Shown: positions 23,539 to 32,289, numbered from the stretch's first letter. The stretch is DNA of 33,724 nt from Candidatus Bathyarchaeum sp. (GCA_003096235.1 PIXT01000108.1:1-33724), one strand, 5' to 3'. A program made the numbers and translations. The notes: a model not told the origin generated them from the sequence alone.

Positions 23539-24226
23539 AGCTGAACCACCGCAATTCTATGAGAAGCAAATCTAGTGAAAGGATTTCCTTGTAGCGTTTC
23601 AAAAGATCGTTTCCTAACGTGAATAAGACAACCAACATGGCAAGTGCTGCCCAGAAAACGGCACCAAAAGTTTCTGTTCGTTGCAGAACTAAAAGAGTAA
23701 CTACAGTTCCAAGAAGTCTAAACGCAGAAAAAGTAATAACCCAATAAGCTGTCGCTTTCATCAGTCCGTACAGGACGTAACTTAGTTTTCCCAGCGAGAT
23801 TTCATCAAAGGTTGTTTCCCAATCCAATTCCCCTAGCATCTTTAATGCTGATGGAAAACCGTGAGAGAGTTCTTCTTTCCATTCTCCTGTTCTGACAGCG
23901 TTAACTTTTCTTCTGACAAACAGGACGCCTGTTACAATTCCACTTATTGGAATAAGAAGAGCAAGAAATGATGCTGAAAAAAAGACGGAACTTCCAAGGG
24001 GACTCTTCATGTCATAGAACTCGAGTGTTCCCATAATGACAAAGAAAACAGCCAAGAAACTCACAATTATGAGTGTGAATTTTTTGAAGGACGTAGCAAA
24101 CGCGTTATATTTTTTGATGCTGTCGAGTGTCTCCATTAGTTCTTGAACTTTTGAGACAACGCTTTCTTCTGTAATCATTTCAGTCATATCCGTTTTTTCA
24201 GTTGATGAATCATCTTGTTCATGCAA
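23513..24226 (-). CDS. Membrane protein coupled to a winged-helix regulator
   Basis: This 237-residue protein has an acidic N-terminus of about 45 residues with a coiled-coil-like stretch. It has four or five membrane helices (about 49-70, 80-105, 160-182 and 187-210) and a charged C-terminus. The family is not recognised. The pairing of a membrane protein with an overlapping HTH gene suggests a sensor-regulator unit. A TATA-like ATTTTATAT at 24289-24281 and the CCGAATGAGTTC motif precede it. Confidence 0.6.
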   Translation of the reverse strand: MHEQDDSSTEKTDMTEMITEESVVSKVQELMETLDSIKKYNAFATSFKKFTLIIVSFLAVFFVIMGTLEFYDMKSPLGSSVFFSASFLALLIPISGIVTGVLFVRRKVNAVRTGEWKEELSHGFPSALKMLGELDWETTFDEISLGKLSYVLYGLMKATAYWVITFSAFRLLGTVVTLLVLQRTETFGAVFWAALAMLVVLFTLGNDLLKRYKEILSLDLLLIELRWFSFEFRKAEF

Positions 24227-24280
24227 ATTTGTCCACTCTGTCCAGAATCATGTGAATGGCTTATTTGCGGTACAAGATGA

Positions 24281-24301
24281 ATATAAAATGAACTCATTCG
24301 G
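24281..24301 (-). promoter_or_regulatory. Promoter of the membrane-protein/HTH pair with CCGAATGAGTTC motif
   Basis: On the minus strand, CCGAATGAGTTC (24301-24290) is followed at once by ATTTTATAT. The motif-to-TATA spacing resembles that of the ABC ATPase promoter at 22601-22622, suggesting a shared activator or repressor site or an extended BRE. Confidence 0.5.
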
Positions 24302-24491
24302 AATAAGTTTGCATTACCTTTTGCTGAAATCGCATCACTAGTTATCTTTGCAATATTTTGTTCGTTCAATTCTATTTTAACTCCAATGTTATTGTAAAAA
24401 CTTGTGGGTGCCGTGTAACCCAAAAAAGGTGAAAAAATTTGGGTTATTCACGGCTTCAGGCACATCAGCTAGGCTGATTGTTTTGTCGGCA

Positions 24492-25691
24492 TCAACGGGT
24501 TATCGCTTTTTTGAACAATGGCACCGCTAATATTATCATAACTGTTCCAAAGCCAATCAGTATTGCAAGTTCATTGGTCAGCATGGTTATGTCTGCGCCA
24601 AGCACCATGACTTTTCTTAGAGCGTCAGCAACGTAGGTCAGTGGGAGACACTTTGAGATGGCTTGCATAAACCATGGCATCTGTTCTACTGGGAAGAACA
24701 CTCCGCTGAGGAACATCATCGGGAACGTTATTGTCGACATTAACATTGTGGCTGTTTCTTGGTCTTTCATGAATGAAGTTAACACTATGCCTAAACCAAC
24801 AAAGCTGAATACGCACAACAGTAGCAACGCAAACACTAGCAGTATGCTTCCATGTATAGTAACACCGAACAACGATACAGCTATTACAATAATGATTAGC
24901 CCCTGTAGTAGACCTCTGCCAATCTGGGCGAGCGTTTTTCCAAGTATCACTGAAATCCTATTGATAGGAGCAACCATCATTCCGTCAAGGGTGCCGCTTT
25001 CGCGCTCTTCAGAAATTGCCACAGGAAGCCCAGTCATAACACTCATCATCACCGTCATTGATATGATTCCAGGTGCAACGAAATCGAAATAGCTAAACTC
25101 GCCTTCAATTGCTCCTTGTGTTTCAATGTTATATGGCTGCACGACCGCTAACGAGTTACTTTCGTCAACACCTAAGTTTTGAACGTTCTGCTGAGCGAAA
25201 GCAGTTCCCAGCTGGTCAAACACTTCCTGCAGGGCAGCTTGTAGCATAGCGGACATTTGCATGTTAGACTGATCAGTTACAAGAGTGATTTTTCCCTGCT
25301 GCCCAGACATTATGCTTGACGAGAACTCACTGGATATCACTATACCCGCGTCAACATCTCCTTTTTGAATCATTTCTCGTAAGTCATCAAAACTAGACGC
25401 CTCAGTAAGAGTTATCGTGTCTGAGTTGCCGGTTACGTTATCTAATATGCCAATTAACGTTGAACTGGCGTTTGTGTAACCGCCATATCCAACATCCTCA
25501 TTTACCAAAGCAACAGTCACGCTGCTTGTCGAGTTACCCGATGGATATATGTAACCAACCATAACCATCATGAATATTGGCATCAGTATCAGCAAGACTA
25601 AGCCCATTCGGTTTCTGAAAACCTCAAGCAGGTCTTTCCATGCGATTCTGAGGCTGTGTGAAATCATACTTTTTGCTCCCATTTTACTCAC
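24492..25691 (-). CDS. ABC-2 type exporter permease (large extracytoplasmic domain)
   Basis: This 399-residue protein has an N-terminal membrane helix at about 28-50 and a Ser/Thr-rich extracytoplasmic domain at about 55-205. Five further helices follow from about 208 to 395, with ESGTLDGMMVAPINR in the typical cytoplasmic coupling loop. This is the layout of YhgE/DrrB-like ABC2_membrane_3 proteins. Its start overlaps the ATPase stop by four bases, so the two are one operon. Likely substrates are lipids, drugs or toxic compounds, but the sequence does not say which. Confidence 0.9.
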   Translation of the reverse strand: MSKMGAKSMISHSLRIAWKDLLEVFRNRMGLVLLILMPIFMMVMVGYIYPSGNSTSSVTVALVNEDVGYGGYTNASSTLIGILDNVTGNSDTITLTEASSFDDLREMIQKGDVDAGIVISSEFSSSIMSGQQGKITLVTDQSNMQMSAMLQAALQEVFDQLGTAFAQQNVQNLGVDESNSLAVVQPYNIETQGAIEGEFSYFDFVAPGIISMTVMMSVMTGLPVAISEERESGTLDGMMVAPINRISVILGKTLAQIGRGLLQGLIIIVIAVSLFGVTIHGSILLVFALLLLCVFSFVGLGIVLTSFMKDQETATMLMSTITFPMMFLSGVFFPVEQMPWFMQAISKCLPLTYVADALRKVMVLGADITMLTNELAILIGFGTVMIILAVPLFKKAITR

Positions 25692-26713
25692 CTTCCTCTC
25701 TGTTTTCGATTAAAACTTCTGTGTCCTGGTCCATGTTTAATTGCTATTTTGTTGTCTGCTTTATCTCTGACTTCTCTGCCTGTTATTTTAAGAAAAACAT
25801 CTTCAAGCGTAGGTTCCAGTTTTTCAATTGAATTTATTTTTCCGTTCTTTGCTCTCACTGCGTCAATTATGAGGTCAAATGCGTCGTCGCCAGTTGCGTG
25901 TACCTTTAGGTGCGAATTATTTTCTTGAGTTACCGAGTTAACGCATTTCACAGATTTTATTGTATTAAGCAGGGTGCCTGTGAGGTTTGGAATTTCTAGT
26001 TTCAAAATTGTTGTTCCATTGCCTGAAATAGTTTTTTTAAGGTTTGCAGATGTGTCGAGGGAAACGATCTTTCCTTGGTCTATGATGCCTATGCGGTCAC
26101 AAAGAAGGTCAGCTTCGTTCATCATGTGTGTGGTAAGAATTATTGTTGTCTTGTGTTCTCTGTTTAGCTTTCTGATGAACTCCCTAATTTCAGCGGTAGA
26201 TTGCGGATCTAAACCCAATGTGGGTTCATCAAGGAATAATACCTGGGGCGTGTTAAGTAACGCTCTTATTACGTTCATTCGTTGCCTCATGCCTGTCGAG
26301 AACGTACCCACTTTAGAGTTCTTCCATTTGCTAAGGTTAAGCATCTCTAAAAGCTCATCAATTTTTGGGTTAAGCACCTCATCGGGCATGTTGTACAATT
26401 TACCAAAGAATCTAAGATTCTCTTTCGCCGTCAAACGGTCATACATTATCATTTTTTCTGAAACAAGGCCAATCAGTTGCCTAACTTTTCCGTCCTGTTT
26501 TATTACGTCATATCCTCCTATTTTGGCAGTCCCGTTGTTTGGTCGAATTAATGTTGTCAACATCCGTATTGTTGTGCTTTTGCCTGCTCCGTTTGGTCCA
26601 AGTAAACCGAAAACTTCGCTTTTCTTTACGTCAAACGAAATGTTATCTACAGCAGTGAAGTTACCAAACCTTTTTGTGAGGTTTGTTACTTCAATCATTT
26701 TGTCGTTTTCCAA
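25688..26713 (-). CDS. ABC exporter ATPase (DrrA-like), PadR-linked
   Basis: This 341-residue protein has Walker A GPNGAGKST, the signature variant FSTGMRQR, Walker B VLFLDEPTLGLDP and the H-loop TTHMM. A C-terminal domain of about 110 residues ends in a basic tail, and DrrA-type LEPTLEDVFLKITGRE is visible near residue 310. It is divergent from a PadR gene, with a perfect palindrome between the starts, a classic set-up for a drug-responsive exporter. Confidence 0.94.
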   Translation of the reverse strand: MENDKMIEVTNLTKRFGNFTAVDNISFDVKKSEVFGLLGPNGAGKSTTIRMLTTLIRPNNGTAKIGGYDVIKQDGKVRQLIGLVSEKMIMYDRLTAKENLRFFGKLYNMPDEVLNPKIDELLEMLNLSKWKNSKVGTFSTGMRQRMNVIRALLNTPQVLFLDEPTLGLDPQSTAEIREFIRKLNREHKTTIILTTHMMNEADLLCDRIGIIDQGKIVSLDTSANLKKTISGNGTTILKLEIPNLTGTLLNTIKSVKCVNSVTQENNSHLKVHATGDDAFDLIIDAVRAKNGKINSIEKLEPTLEDVFLKITGREVRDKADNKIAIKHGPGHRSFNRKQRGR

Positions 26714-26731
26714 TACTCTTCTCCTTCTTCA

Positions 26732-26756
26732 CGATATATTTCAGTGCAATATATCG
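26732..26756. promoter_or_regulatory. Palindromic operator candidate for PadR
   Basis: The perfect eight-base arms CGATATAT (26732-26739) and ATATATCG (26749-26756) flank a nine-base spacer. It lies 19 bases from the exporter ATG (26713) and 48 bases from the PadR ATG (26804), just before a TATA-like AAATATAAATA (26762-26772). PadR proteins bind short AT-rich inverted repeats with 8-10 base spacers, so repression of both genes is plausible. Confidence 0.7.
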
Positions 26757-26803
26757 CACCAAAATATAAATATTACTTTTACATCTAGAGAACCCTGAAG
26801 ATT

Positions 26804-27397
26804 ATGCATCCCGGACATGAAGAAAAAACAGCCACAAAATGGCTTAAAGAAGCACAAAAAGGGTACATGAGAATAGCATTCCTGATTCTCTTAAGCAAAA
26901 AACCCTGTCACGGATACGAAATGATGAAGGAAGTAGAAGACCGAACAGAGGGCTTTTGGAAACCAACCGCCGGAGGAGTCTACCCAACACTTCAGCGCTT
27001 AGAACAAGAAGGATACATAGTTGGCAAATGGGGTCCACAGAAAAGAAAACGCAAAATTTATCACATAACCGAATCTGGAAAGCTCATTCTTGATCGTGCA
27101 TTATTAAAGCATAGTCAAATTGCTGACAGCATGAACAGTCTTTTTGAAGAGTTCACGCGGACCGTGCTTGAATTGGAGCCTAAAGCGTTGCCGATGCCAA
27201 GAGTGCCAAATCCGTTTTCTGGGTTCCTTGAAGAAGAGCCAAAGAGCAAGATAGAATCTCTTGAAATGAAACGTAACCGTATCAGTCATGGAATTAAGAT
27301 GATGCAAGAGGAATTGAAAAAAGTGAATGCTAGATTGGCGGAGTTGGCTCAGAAAAAACAGAAACATGAATATAATTCGGATGCTGTAGGAGAATAG
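26804..27397 (+). CDS. PadR-family transcriptional regulator
   Basis: This 197-residue protein has the PadR winged helix at about 24-100, with ILLSKKPCHGYEMMKEVEDR, GGVYPTLQRLEQEGY and IYHITESGK as signatures. A C-terminal region ends in a coiled coil at about 145-185 for dimerisation. It is divergent from the ABC exporter genes at 26713 and probably represses them and itself through the palindrome at 26732-26756. The leader appears very short. Confidence 0.92.
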   Translation: MHPGHEEKTATKWLKEAQKGYMRIAFLILLSKKPCHGYEMMKEVEDRTEGFWKPTAGGVYPTLQRLEQEGYIVGKWGPQKRKRKIYHITESGKLILDRALLKHSQIADSMNSLFEEFTRTVLELEPKALPMPRVPNPFSGFLEEEPKSKIESLEMKRNRISHGIKMMQEELKKVNARLAELAQKKQKHEYNSDAVGE

Positions 27398-27407
27398 AAA
27401 AAGAGAG

Positions 27408-28505
27408 TTGACCACTTTGGATTCAAGTATGCTGTCTTACATTTTTAATATTGTTTACATTGTGTTTGTTTTTGGTTTTTCGTTTTTTTCTCAGAAAATA
27501 CAGGTCAATTTGGTGTTGGGGAAAATATCGAAATCGTTAAAAAAATTGCAGCTTATGCGTGACAAAGCCAAAGACGAGGCTGTCTCTGCTATTATTGCTT
27601 TAGGAAAACCTGAAAGTGACCCAAAACCTAGGGTTGAAGCGCTTCTTCAATTCTTTGCTATACAACCAAACAGCATGGATCCCTCGGGGGTAGTTAATCG
27701 GCTAGAATATTTGGTTAACACTGCGGATGACAGAGTCAAAGAAGAGGTTAAAACGTTAGCGCCTTCTGCTGACGAGAAGCAGATACAAAACCTGCAGAAT
27801 CTAGTCGAAACCGCTAGGGGCTTGAATTCTTTGTATCGTACTGTTCGTCATCACTATTTGGTGGGAAAAAAGGGCGGCACAATATATAGTACAATGCAAA
27901 TTCAGATGCAGCTGCCCATGATTATGGAAGAGGCTGAAGCCTATTTTTCGTTTATAGATGCCTTCAAGAAGGGCAAACCAATCGGTGATGGTGTGGGTCC
28001 TTTGGTTGCTTCTACGTTGATTGGTGATGCTAGCGTACGTGATGTGGCAGAGGACACGATTACCGCGGAAGTAACTGTTGAGGGCAGAAAAGTTGTTGTT
28101 ACTAAAGCTAAGGGTCCAGGTGGAACCGTTGGGAAAGTTGGAACTGCTGTTGGCAAGTTGATCAAGGAGCACAAAGGAAATGTGTCGTTGATTGTGATGG
28201 TTGATGCTGGGCTTAAACTAGAGGGTGAAAACTCTGGTTTTGTTGTGGAAGGTGTTGGAGCAGCAATTGGCGGAGTTGGGGTTGAACAATTCAAGATAGA
28301 AGAGGTCGCCACTAAGCATAAGATTCCAGTTTATGCCATGATTGTTCGTCAGTCGCTAAAGGAGGTTTTGGCGCCAATGACCGATACGGTAACTAATTCG
28401 GTTGATGAGGTTATCAAAAGGCTTGGGCGAATTATCCGTGAGCGCACAAAAGAAGGAAACACTGTGTTGGTGGTTGGGGTCGGTAACACAATCGGAATAG
28501 CCTAG
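27408..28505 (+). CDS. DUF1512 membrane-associated protein
   Basis: This protein has up to 365 residues. The frame opens at TTG 27408, but ATG at 27429 is an equally good or better start and puts the membrane helix at residues 3-22. A cytoplasmic part follows, with a helical section at about 35-140 and a conserved C-terminal domain rich in glycine: KGPGGTVGKVG, VMVDAGLKLEGE, GVGAAIGGVGVEQFKIEE and NTVLVVGVGNTIGI. These are marks of the archaeal DUF1512 family, whose function is not established. It lies 10 bases after the PadR gene and could share its transcript. Confidence 0.88.
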   Translation: MTTLDSSMLSYIFNIVYIVFVFGFSFFSQKIQVNLVLGKISKSLKKLQLMRDKAKDEAVSAIIALGKPESDPKPRVEALLQFFAIQPNSMDPSGVVNRLEYLVNTADDRVKEEVKTLAPSADEKQIQNLQNLVETARGLNSLYRTVRHHYLVGKKGGTIYSTMQIQMQLPMIMEEAEAYFSFIDAFKKGKPIGDGVGPLVASTLIGDASVRDVAEDTITAEVTVEGRKVVVTKAKGPGGTVGKVGTAVGKLIKEHKGNVSLIVMVDAGLKLEGENSGFVVEGVGAAIGGVGVEQFKIEEVATKHKIPVYAMIVRQSLKEVLAPMTDTVTNSVDEVIKRLGRIIRERTKEGNTVLVVGVGNTIGIA

Positions 28506-28564
28506 CAGCACACGTAACAGAATCAAAAATATACTGCCGTTCCTTTTTTTGCTGATGGACAGTT

Positions 28565-29428
28565 ATGTTGCTTACTGTTTTTGACCCATGGAAATCTCGG
28601 TTGTGCACATGCCCAACCAAATTAACATTTAATCCATACACAGGCTGTGACCATGCTTGCCTATACTGCTACGCTTCTTCATACATACCAAACTTCCAAG
28701 ATTGCAGACCCAAAAAAGACTTACTTTCCAGACTAAAACGAGAAGCCACTAAACTAAACGGCGAGCTGATTTCGGTATCTAACTCGTCTGACCCGTATCC
28801 GCGGCTGGAACAAAAGATGGGCTTGACCAGAAGCTGCTTGGAAATATTAGCACAAAACTCTTGCAAGCTCCAGATAGTCACAAAATCTGATTTGGTAACA
28901 CGGGACATCGACATCCTGCAAAATGTTGACTGTGTGGTTTCAGTTACTGTTCTAACTGCTGATGACAATCTCTCAAGTAAGCTTGAGCCGGGTGCTCCTG
29001 TTTCTTCAAGGCGACTTAAGGCTATAGAACAGTTGGTTAACACGGGAATTCCAACAACCGTGAGAATCGATCCTGTTATTCCTTTTCTTAACGATGATTT
29101 GGCTGGGCTAATGGAAACTGTTGCAGAGTTAGGTGTTTTGCATGTTACCTGCTCGACATACAAAGTGAAGCCTGATAATTGGAAACGATTCAGCGCCGCT
29201 TTTCCTGAGGTTGCAAAAAAATTGAAGACACATTATTTCATCGAAGGTGAGCGGGTAGGGCGTTCAACGTATTTGCCAAAAACTTTGAGGTTTGATTTAA
29301 TGAAAAAAGCAGCAGAGCTGGCACAACTTCACAATATGAAGTTTGGTTGCTGCAGAGAAGGTTTCCGCTTGAATTCTGCAGTGTGTGATGGTTCATGGGC
29401 AATTAACAATGCACAAATAGGAAACTAA
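28565..29428 (+). CDS. Radical SAM protein, spore-photolyase-like (COG1533) group
   Basis: This 287-residue protein has the [4Fe-4S]-binding motif CDHACLYC near residues 29-36 (C-x3-C-x2-C), preceded by TFNPYTGC. VSNSSDPYPRLE and a TIM-barrel succession VTKSDL and RIDPVIP follow, with additional Cys residues near the C-terminus (CCREGFR). This fits the Rv2578c/SplB-like radical SAM group, often annotated as DNA-repair lyase-like. The real substrate is unknown. It uses ATG at 28565 and has its own short leader. Confidence 0.88.
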   Translation: MLLTVFDPWKSRLCTCPTKLTFNPYTGCDHACLYCYASSYIPNFQDCRPKKDLLSRLKREATKLNGELISVSNSSDPYPRLEQKMGLTRSCLEILAQNSCKLQIVTKSDLVTRDIDILQNVDCVVSVTVLTADDNLSSKLEPGAPVSSRRLKAIEQLVNTGIPTTVRIDPVIPFLNDDLAGLMETVAELGVLHVTCSTYKVKPDNWKRFSAAFPEVAKKLKTHYFIEGERVGRSTYLPKTLRFDLMKKAAELAQLHNMKFGCCREGFRLNSAVCDGSWAINNAQIGN

Positions 29429-29450
29429 ATGAAGATGCTTCTTGGTTTTT

Positions 29451-29503
29451 CTGAAAAAGCCTGTTTTCAACAATAAACCTCTATTAGTCTCCTGATATGT
29501 GCC
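29451..29503 (+). repeat. Short dispersed repeat, copy 2
   Basis: This is the partner of 9981-10040. The run CTGTTTTCAACAAT is identical, and ATTAGTCTCCTG differs by one base. It lies 23 bases after the stop of the radical SAM gene. Confidence 0.55.
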
Positions 29504-29590
29504 TTAACTCGCCATTTTTAGATTTTCAGTGGGCTTTGGCGTTTTTCTTCGTAGAATATTGTTTGAATTTGGCTTACTGAGAATGCAATT

Positions 29591-29660
29591 CGACCGTAGG
29601 TTCCTCTGCACCTACTTTGTTACGACTTCGTTCATTGCGGAACTCAGATTCAACGCAGTC
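29591..29660 (-). pseudogene. Degenerate 3' end of 16S rRNA
   Basis: The minus-strand sequence contains GAAGTCGTAACAAAGTAGG and GAGGAACCTACGG in the right order and spacing. These correspond to the universally conserved 16S end (GAAGTCGTAACAAGGTAGCC, then GGGGAACCTACGG). The preceding TTGAATCTGAGTTCCGCAA also fits the archaeal helix 44 3' strand. The terminal anti-Shine-Dalgarno CCTCC is missing and several conserved bases are changed, so it is a remnant, not a gene. Confidence 0.65.
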
Positions 29661-29699
29661 ACGAAGACAACTCTTCATTCAAACGCAAAATATGTATTT

Positions 29700-29719
29700 T
29701 TGTCAAGATTCCTTGACAA
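29700..29719. promoter_or_regulatory. Perfect palindrome, operator candidate
   Basis: TTGTCAAG (29700-29707) and CTTGACAA (29712-29719) are perfect inverted arms with a four-base spacer. A third half-site CTTGACAA occurs at 29756-29763, at the start of the next gene. It may be a binding site for a dimeric regulator of the secreted protein, or a hairpin in its leader. Confidence 0.5.
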
Positions 29720-29757
29720 TGTAACGTTTAAAATGGAAATATTTTTCTCAAAGTTTC

Positions 29758-32289
29758 TTGACAAAAATGCTTTTTATTGTTCACAATCTAGTATTTATTG
29801 TGTTCAATTTGAATGATATTGGTCATTTGGTTGCTAAGGGGGGCTTTCTTTGTTTTCTATGTTTTACTTTGTTTTTAGGGTCGGTCACTGTTGTGCAGGC
29901 ACAGCCGCCTTTTGCTCCAGATGTGGATTGGCAACAAACTTATGGCTATCGCCAAGCAGAATGGATTGCCGAAACAACCACTGGTGGATACGCTTTTTTG
30001 ACTCCTGGATATTACTCAGTATTTAGGTATCCAGGTTATGACCCTGCAAAGCTCACCAAAATTGATTCTTCAGGAAACATACAATGGGTACAGAACATTA
30101 GTTTGCCCTTTCCTGAAAGCATCATTACGACAAGTGATGGCGGTTATGCCTATACAGGGCGCAATGACAGTGTTTTGATAATAAGTAAACGGGATTCGAA
30201 CGGAGATAATCAATGGAGCTTGTCATATGATGGTCCCCTTAGTGGTCCTGGTTTGATTGTTCAAACAAGTGACAATGGTTTTGCAGTTGTAGCGCACAAC
30301 ATTACAGCTCTGGATAGTGCGATGAACTGGATTAGCGAACTGTTGTTTATCAAAATTGATGCACAAGGAACAATAAAGTGGACTAAAAGAATTGACGTGA
30401 CAGGGGGCAACTTCAGGTCATTTATTCAAACCAGTGATGGCGGTTATGCGTTAGCGGGAGATACAACAGTCACTAGGCACACGTTGCCAGACATGCCTAC
30501 TGGATCAAAAATTGCTGATTCACGCGACTTTTACCTAATAAAAATAGATCATGAAGGCAACTTGCAGTGGAGTAATACGTATGGAGGAATCAACGAAGAC
30601 GCAGCAAATTCTCTTGTACAAACAGATGACGGCGGCTACGCTTTGGCGGGCAACACAGAATCTTTTGGTGCAGGGGCATCAGATGCATTCTTGGTCAAGA
30701 CGGATGCTTCAGGTAACCTTGAGTGGGCTCAGGATTACGGCGGATTCGGAACGGCAAAATACCTAAATTCCACAATTCACCAAAACGGAATATTCAATGA
30801 TTTCGCAAACTCACTAGTTCAAACCAGCGACGGCGGGTTAGCATTCGCTGGAAAAGCACAATGGCAATCCAACTCTTTCTATATTGCATGGCTTGTTAAA
30901 ACTGACATTTACGGGAACATGCAATGGAACCAAACATTCTACCACGCAACCTTCAATTTTTATGGGGCAACTGACGGAAATAATTGGGGCGTGAACTCGC
31001 TTATTCAAACAAAAAGTGGCGCCTTTGTTATGGCAGGCTACACTTCAACAGACTATCGGGAAAGCTGGTTTGGCTGCTTCATAATTAAGACAGAGCCTGC
31101 AACTCCACTATCTACAACCGCTTCTCCAAGCCTAATGTCATCTCTGGACTTGGAACCAATCATTATAGCCGCAGATGGAACCGTTGTCCCGTTAGATGTT
31201 CCGATTACTCGAGAGGGCAACAGATACACGTTTACTGGCGACATCCACAATCCACTGGTTGTTGAGGCAGACAACATAGTAATTGATGGACAGGGACACT
31301 TGCTTAGCGGCAGCGACACAATAAACAACCTGTTCATACCACAAAGCCAAGTAGGCATAAACTTGTTCAACCTAAACAACGTTACATTGCAAAACATAGA
31401 CATACAAAACTTCAAGGTAGGAATCTTCCTTGACAACACAAACAACATAACAATCTGCCAAAACAAGCTTAGACAAAACTACCACCAACTCGTAGGCATC
31501 AACTCAACCAACACCTTAGTCACCGAAAACGAACTTACAGGACACTACGAAGCAGGCATCTACTTGGCATACTGCCTAAACAACAAGATAGTAAACAACC
31601 AGATAGCAATCACAGGAGTATCTTTAGAAGACTGCAGCGGAAACATTGTTTCAAACAACAACTTCAATAACGGCGGCTGCGGCGTTAACAACTGCGAAAA
31701 CACGCTAATTTCAGGAAACACATTTCATGACATACTAGGCTCCATGTCCATTTCTAACACCATTGACATAACTGTGGCAGCAAACAGCTTTAACAAAGCT
31801 CAGATTCCATTTTCAACTAACGGAGTTCCGGGCGTCCTTGTATACATGAACAGTTTCATCGACTGCACGTATCCGCCAATAATACCCGAGGGGGCAACCT
31901 ACATTGACGGAGAGAGTATCTCTGAAAGCATAAAAAATAGATGGGACAACGGAACAGTAGGCAACTACTGGAGCAACTACACGACTCAAAATCCCAACGC
32001 CACACAAATAAACAGTTCAGCAACATGGGATACCCCCTACGTTATCAACGGCAACAACACAGACAACCACCCACTCATCAATCCCGTTTCATCGGATGAA
32101 TCACAAGCCCTGTCTCAGGCATTGATTTCATCACATATTCCTTCAACAGAATTAAGAATAGTTGACCCCGACTACATCGTTTTTCAACCAGACAGCATCC
32201 CAGAATTTTCAGCATGGCTTATTATACCATTATTCTTAACGCTAACTCTCGCAGTCACGATTCATAGTAGGAAGTTCACAAAAAGATGA
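29758..32289 (+). CDS. Large secreted protein: DGGYA-repeat propeller plus NosD-like beta-helix
   Basis: This protein has up to 843 residues. The first part (TTG 29758, ATG 29767) is hydrophobic but odd. A TTG at 29827 would place the signal peptide normally, ending VVQA before QPP. Residues about 50-450 hold at least seven repeats of the type TSDGGYALAG followed by LVKTDASGNLEW. Residues about 480-760 form a right-handed parallel beta-helix of the NosD/pectate-lyase type, with runs such as NNKIVNNQI and GNIVSNNNF. The C-terminus IPEFSAWLIIP, then a membrane helix and basic tail, resembles PEF-type surface anchors. Likely a cell-surface binding or sugar-interacting protein. It overlaps the next gene by four bases. 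Confidence 0.82.
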   Translation: MTKMLFIVHNLVFIVFNLNDIGHLVAKGGFLCFLCFTLFLGSVTVVQAQPPFAPDVDWQQTYGYRQAEWIAETTTGGYAFLTPGYYSVFRYPGYDPAKLTKIDSSGNIQWVQNISLPFPESIITTSDGGYAYTGRNDSVLIISKRDSNGDNQWSLSYDGPLSGPGLIVQTSDNGFAVVAHNITALDSAMNWISELLFIKIDAQGTIKWTKRIDVTGGNFRSFIQTSDGGYALAGDTTVTRHTLPDMPTGSKIADSRDFYLIKIDHEGNLQWSNTYGGINEDAANSLVQTDDGGYALAGNTESFGAGASDAFLVKTDASGNLEWAQDYGGFGTAKYLNSTIHQNGIFNDFANSLVQTSDGGLAFAGKAQWQSNSFYIAWLVKTDIYGNMQWNQTFYHATFNFYGATDGNNWGVNSLIQTKSGAFVMAGYTSTDYRESWFGCFIIKTEPATPLSTTASPSLMSSLDLEPIIIAADGTVVPLDVPITREGNRYTFTGDIHNPLVVEADNIVIDGQGHLLSGSDTINNLFIPQSQVGINLFNLNNVTLQNIDIQNFKVGIFLDNTNNITICQNKLRQNYHQLVGINSTNTLVTENELTGHYEAGIYLAYCLNNKIVNNQIAITGVSLEDCSGNIVSNNNFNNGGCGVNNCENTLISGNTFHDILGSMSISNTIDITVAANSFNKAQIPFSTNGVPGVLVYMNSFIDCTYPPIIPEGATYIDGESISESIKNRWDNGTVGNYWSNYTTQNPNATQINSSATWDTPYVINGNNTDNHPLINPVSSDESQALSQALISSHIPSTELRIVDPDYIVFQPDSIPEFSAWLIIPLFLTLTLAVTIHSRKFTKR

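Larger units (their letters stand above)
29429..29757. other. Intergenic stretch with repeat, rRNA-like remnant and palindrome
   Basis: These 329 bases contain no convincing gene. They hold the second copy of the dispersed repeat (29451-29503), a degenerate 16S rRNA 3' end on the minus strand (29591-29660), and an eight-base palindrome (29700-29719) before the next gene. Confidence 0.6.

Noticed and set aside
24184..24423. Minus-strand frame of 79 codons upstream of the membrane protein
   Set aside because: It covers the probable promoter with the CCGAATGAGTTC motif and overlaps the start of a better-supported gene.
29429..29503. Possible C/D box small RNA at the dispersed repeat (ATGAAGA then CTGA boxes)
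   Set aside because: The boxes are imperfect and the second copy at 9981 lacks a matching set.
29529..29816. Plus-strand frame of 95 codons before the secreted protein
   Set aside because: It reads through the 16S-like remnant in antisense and the palindrome, with no coding features.
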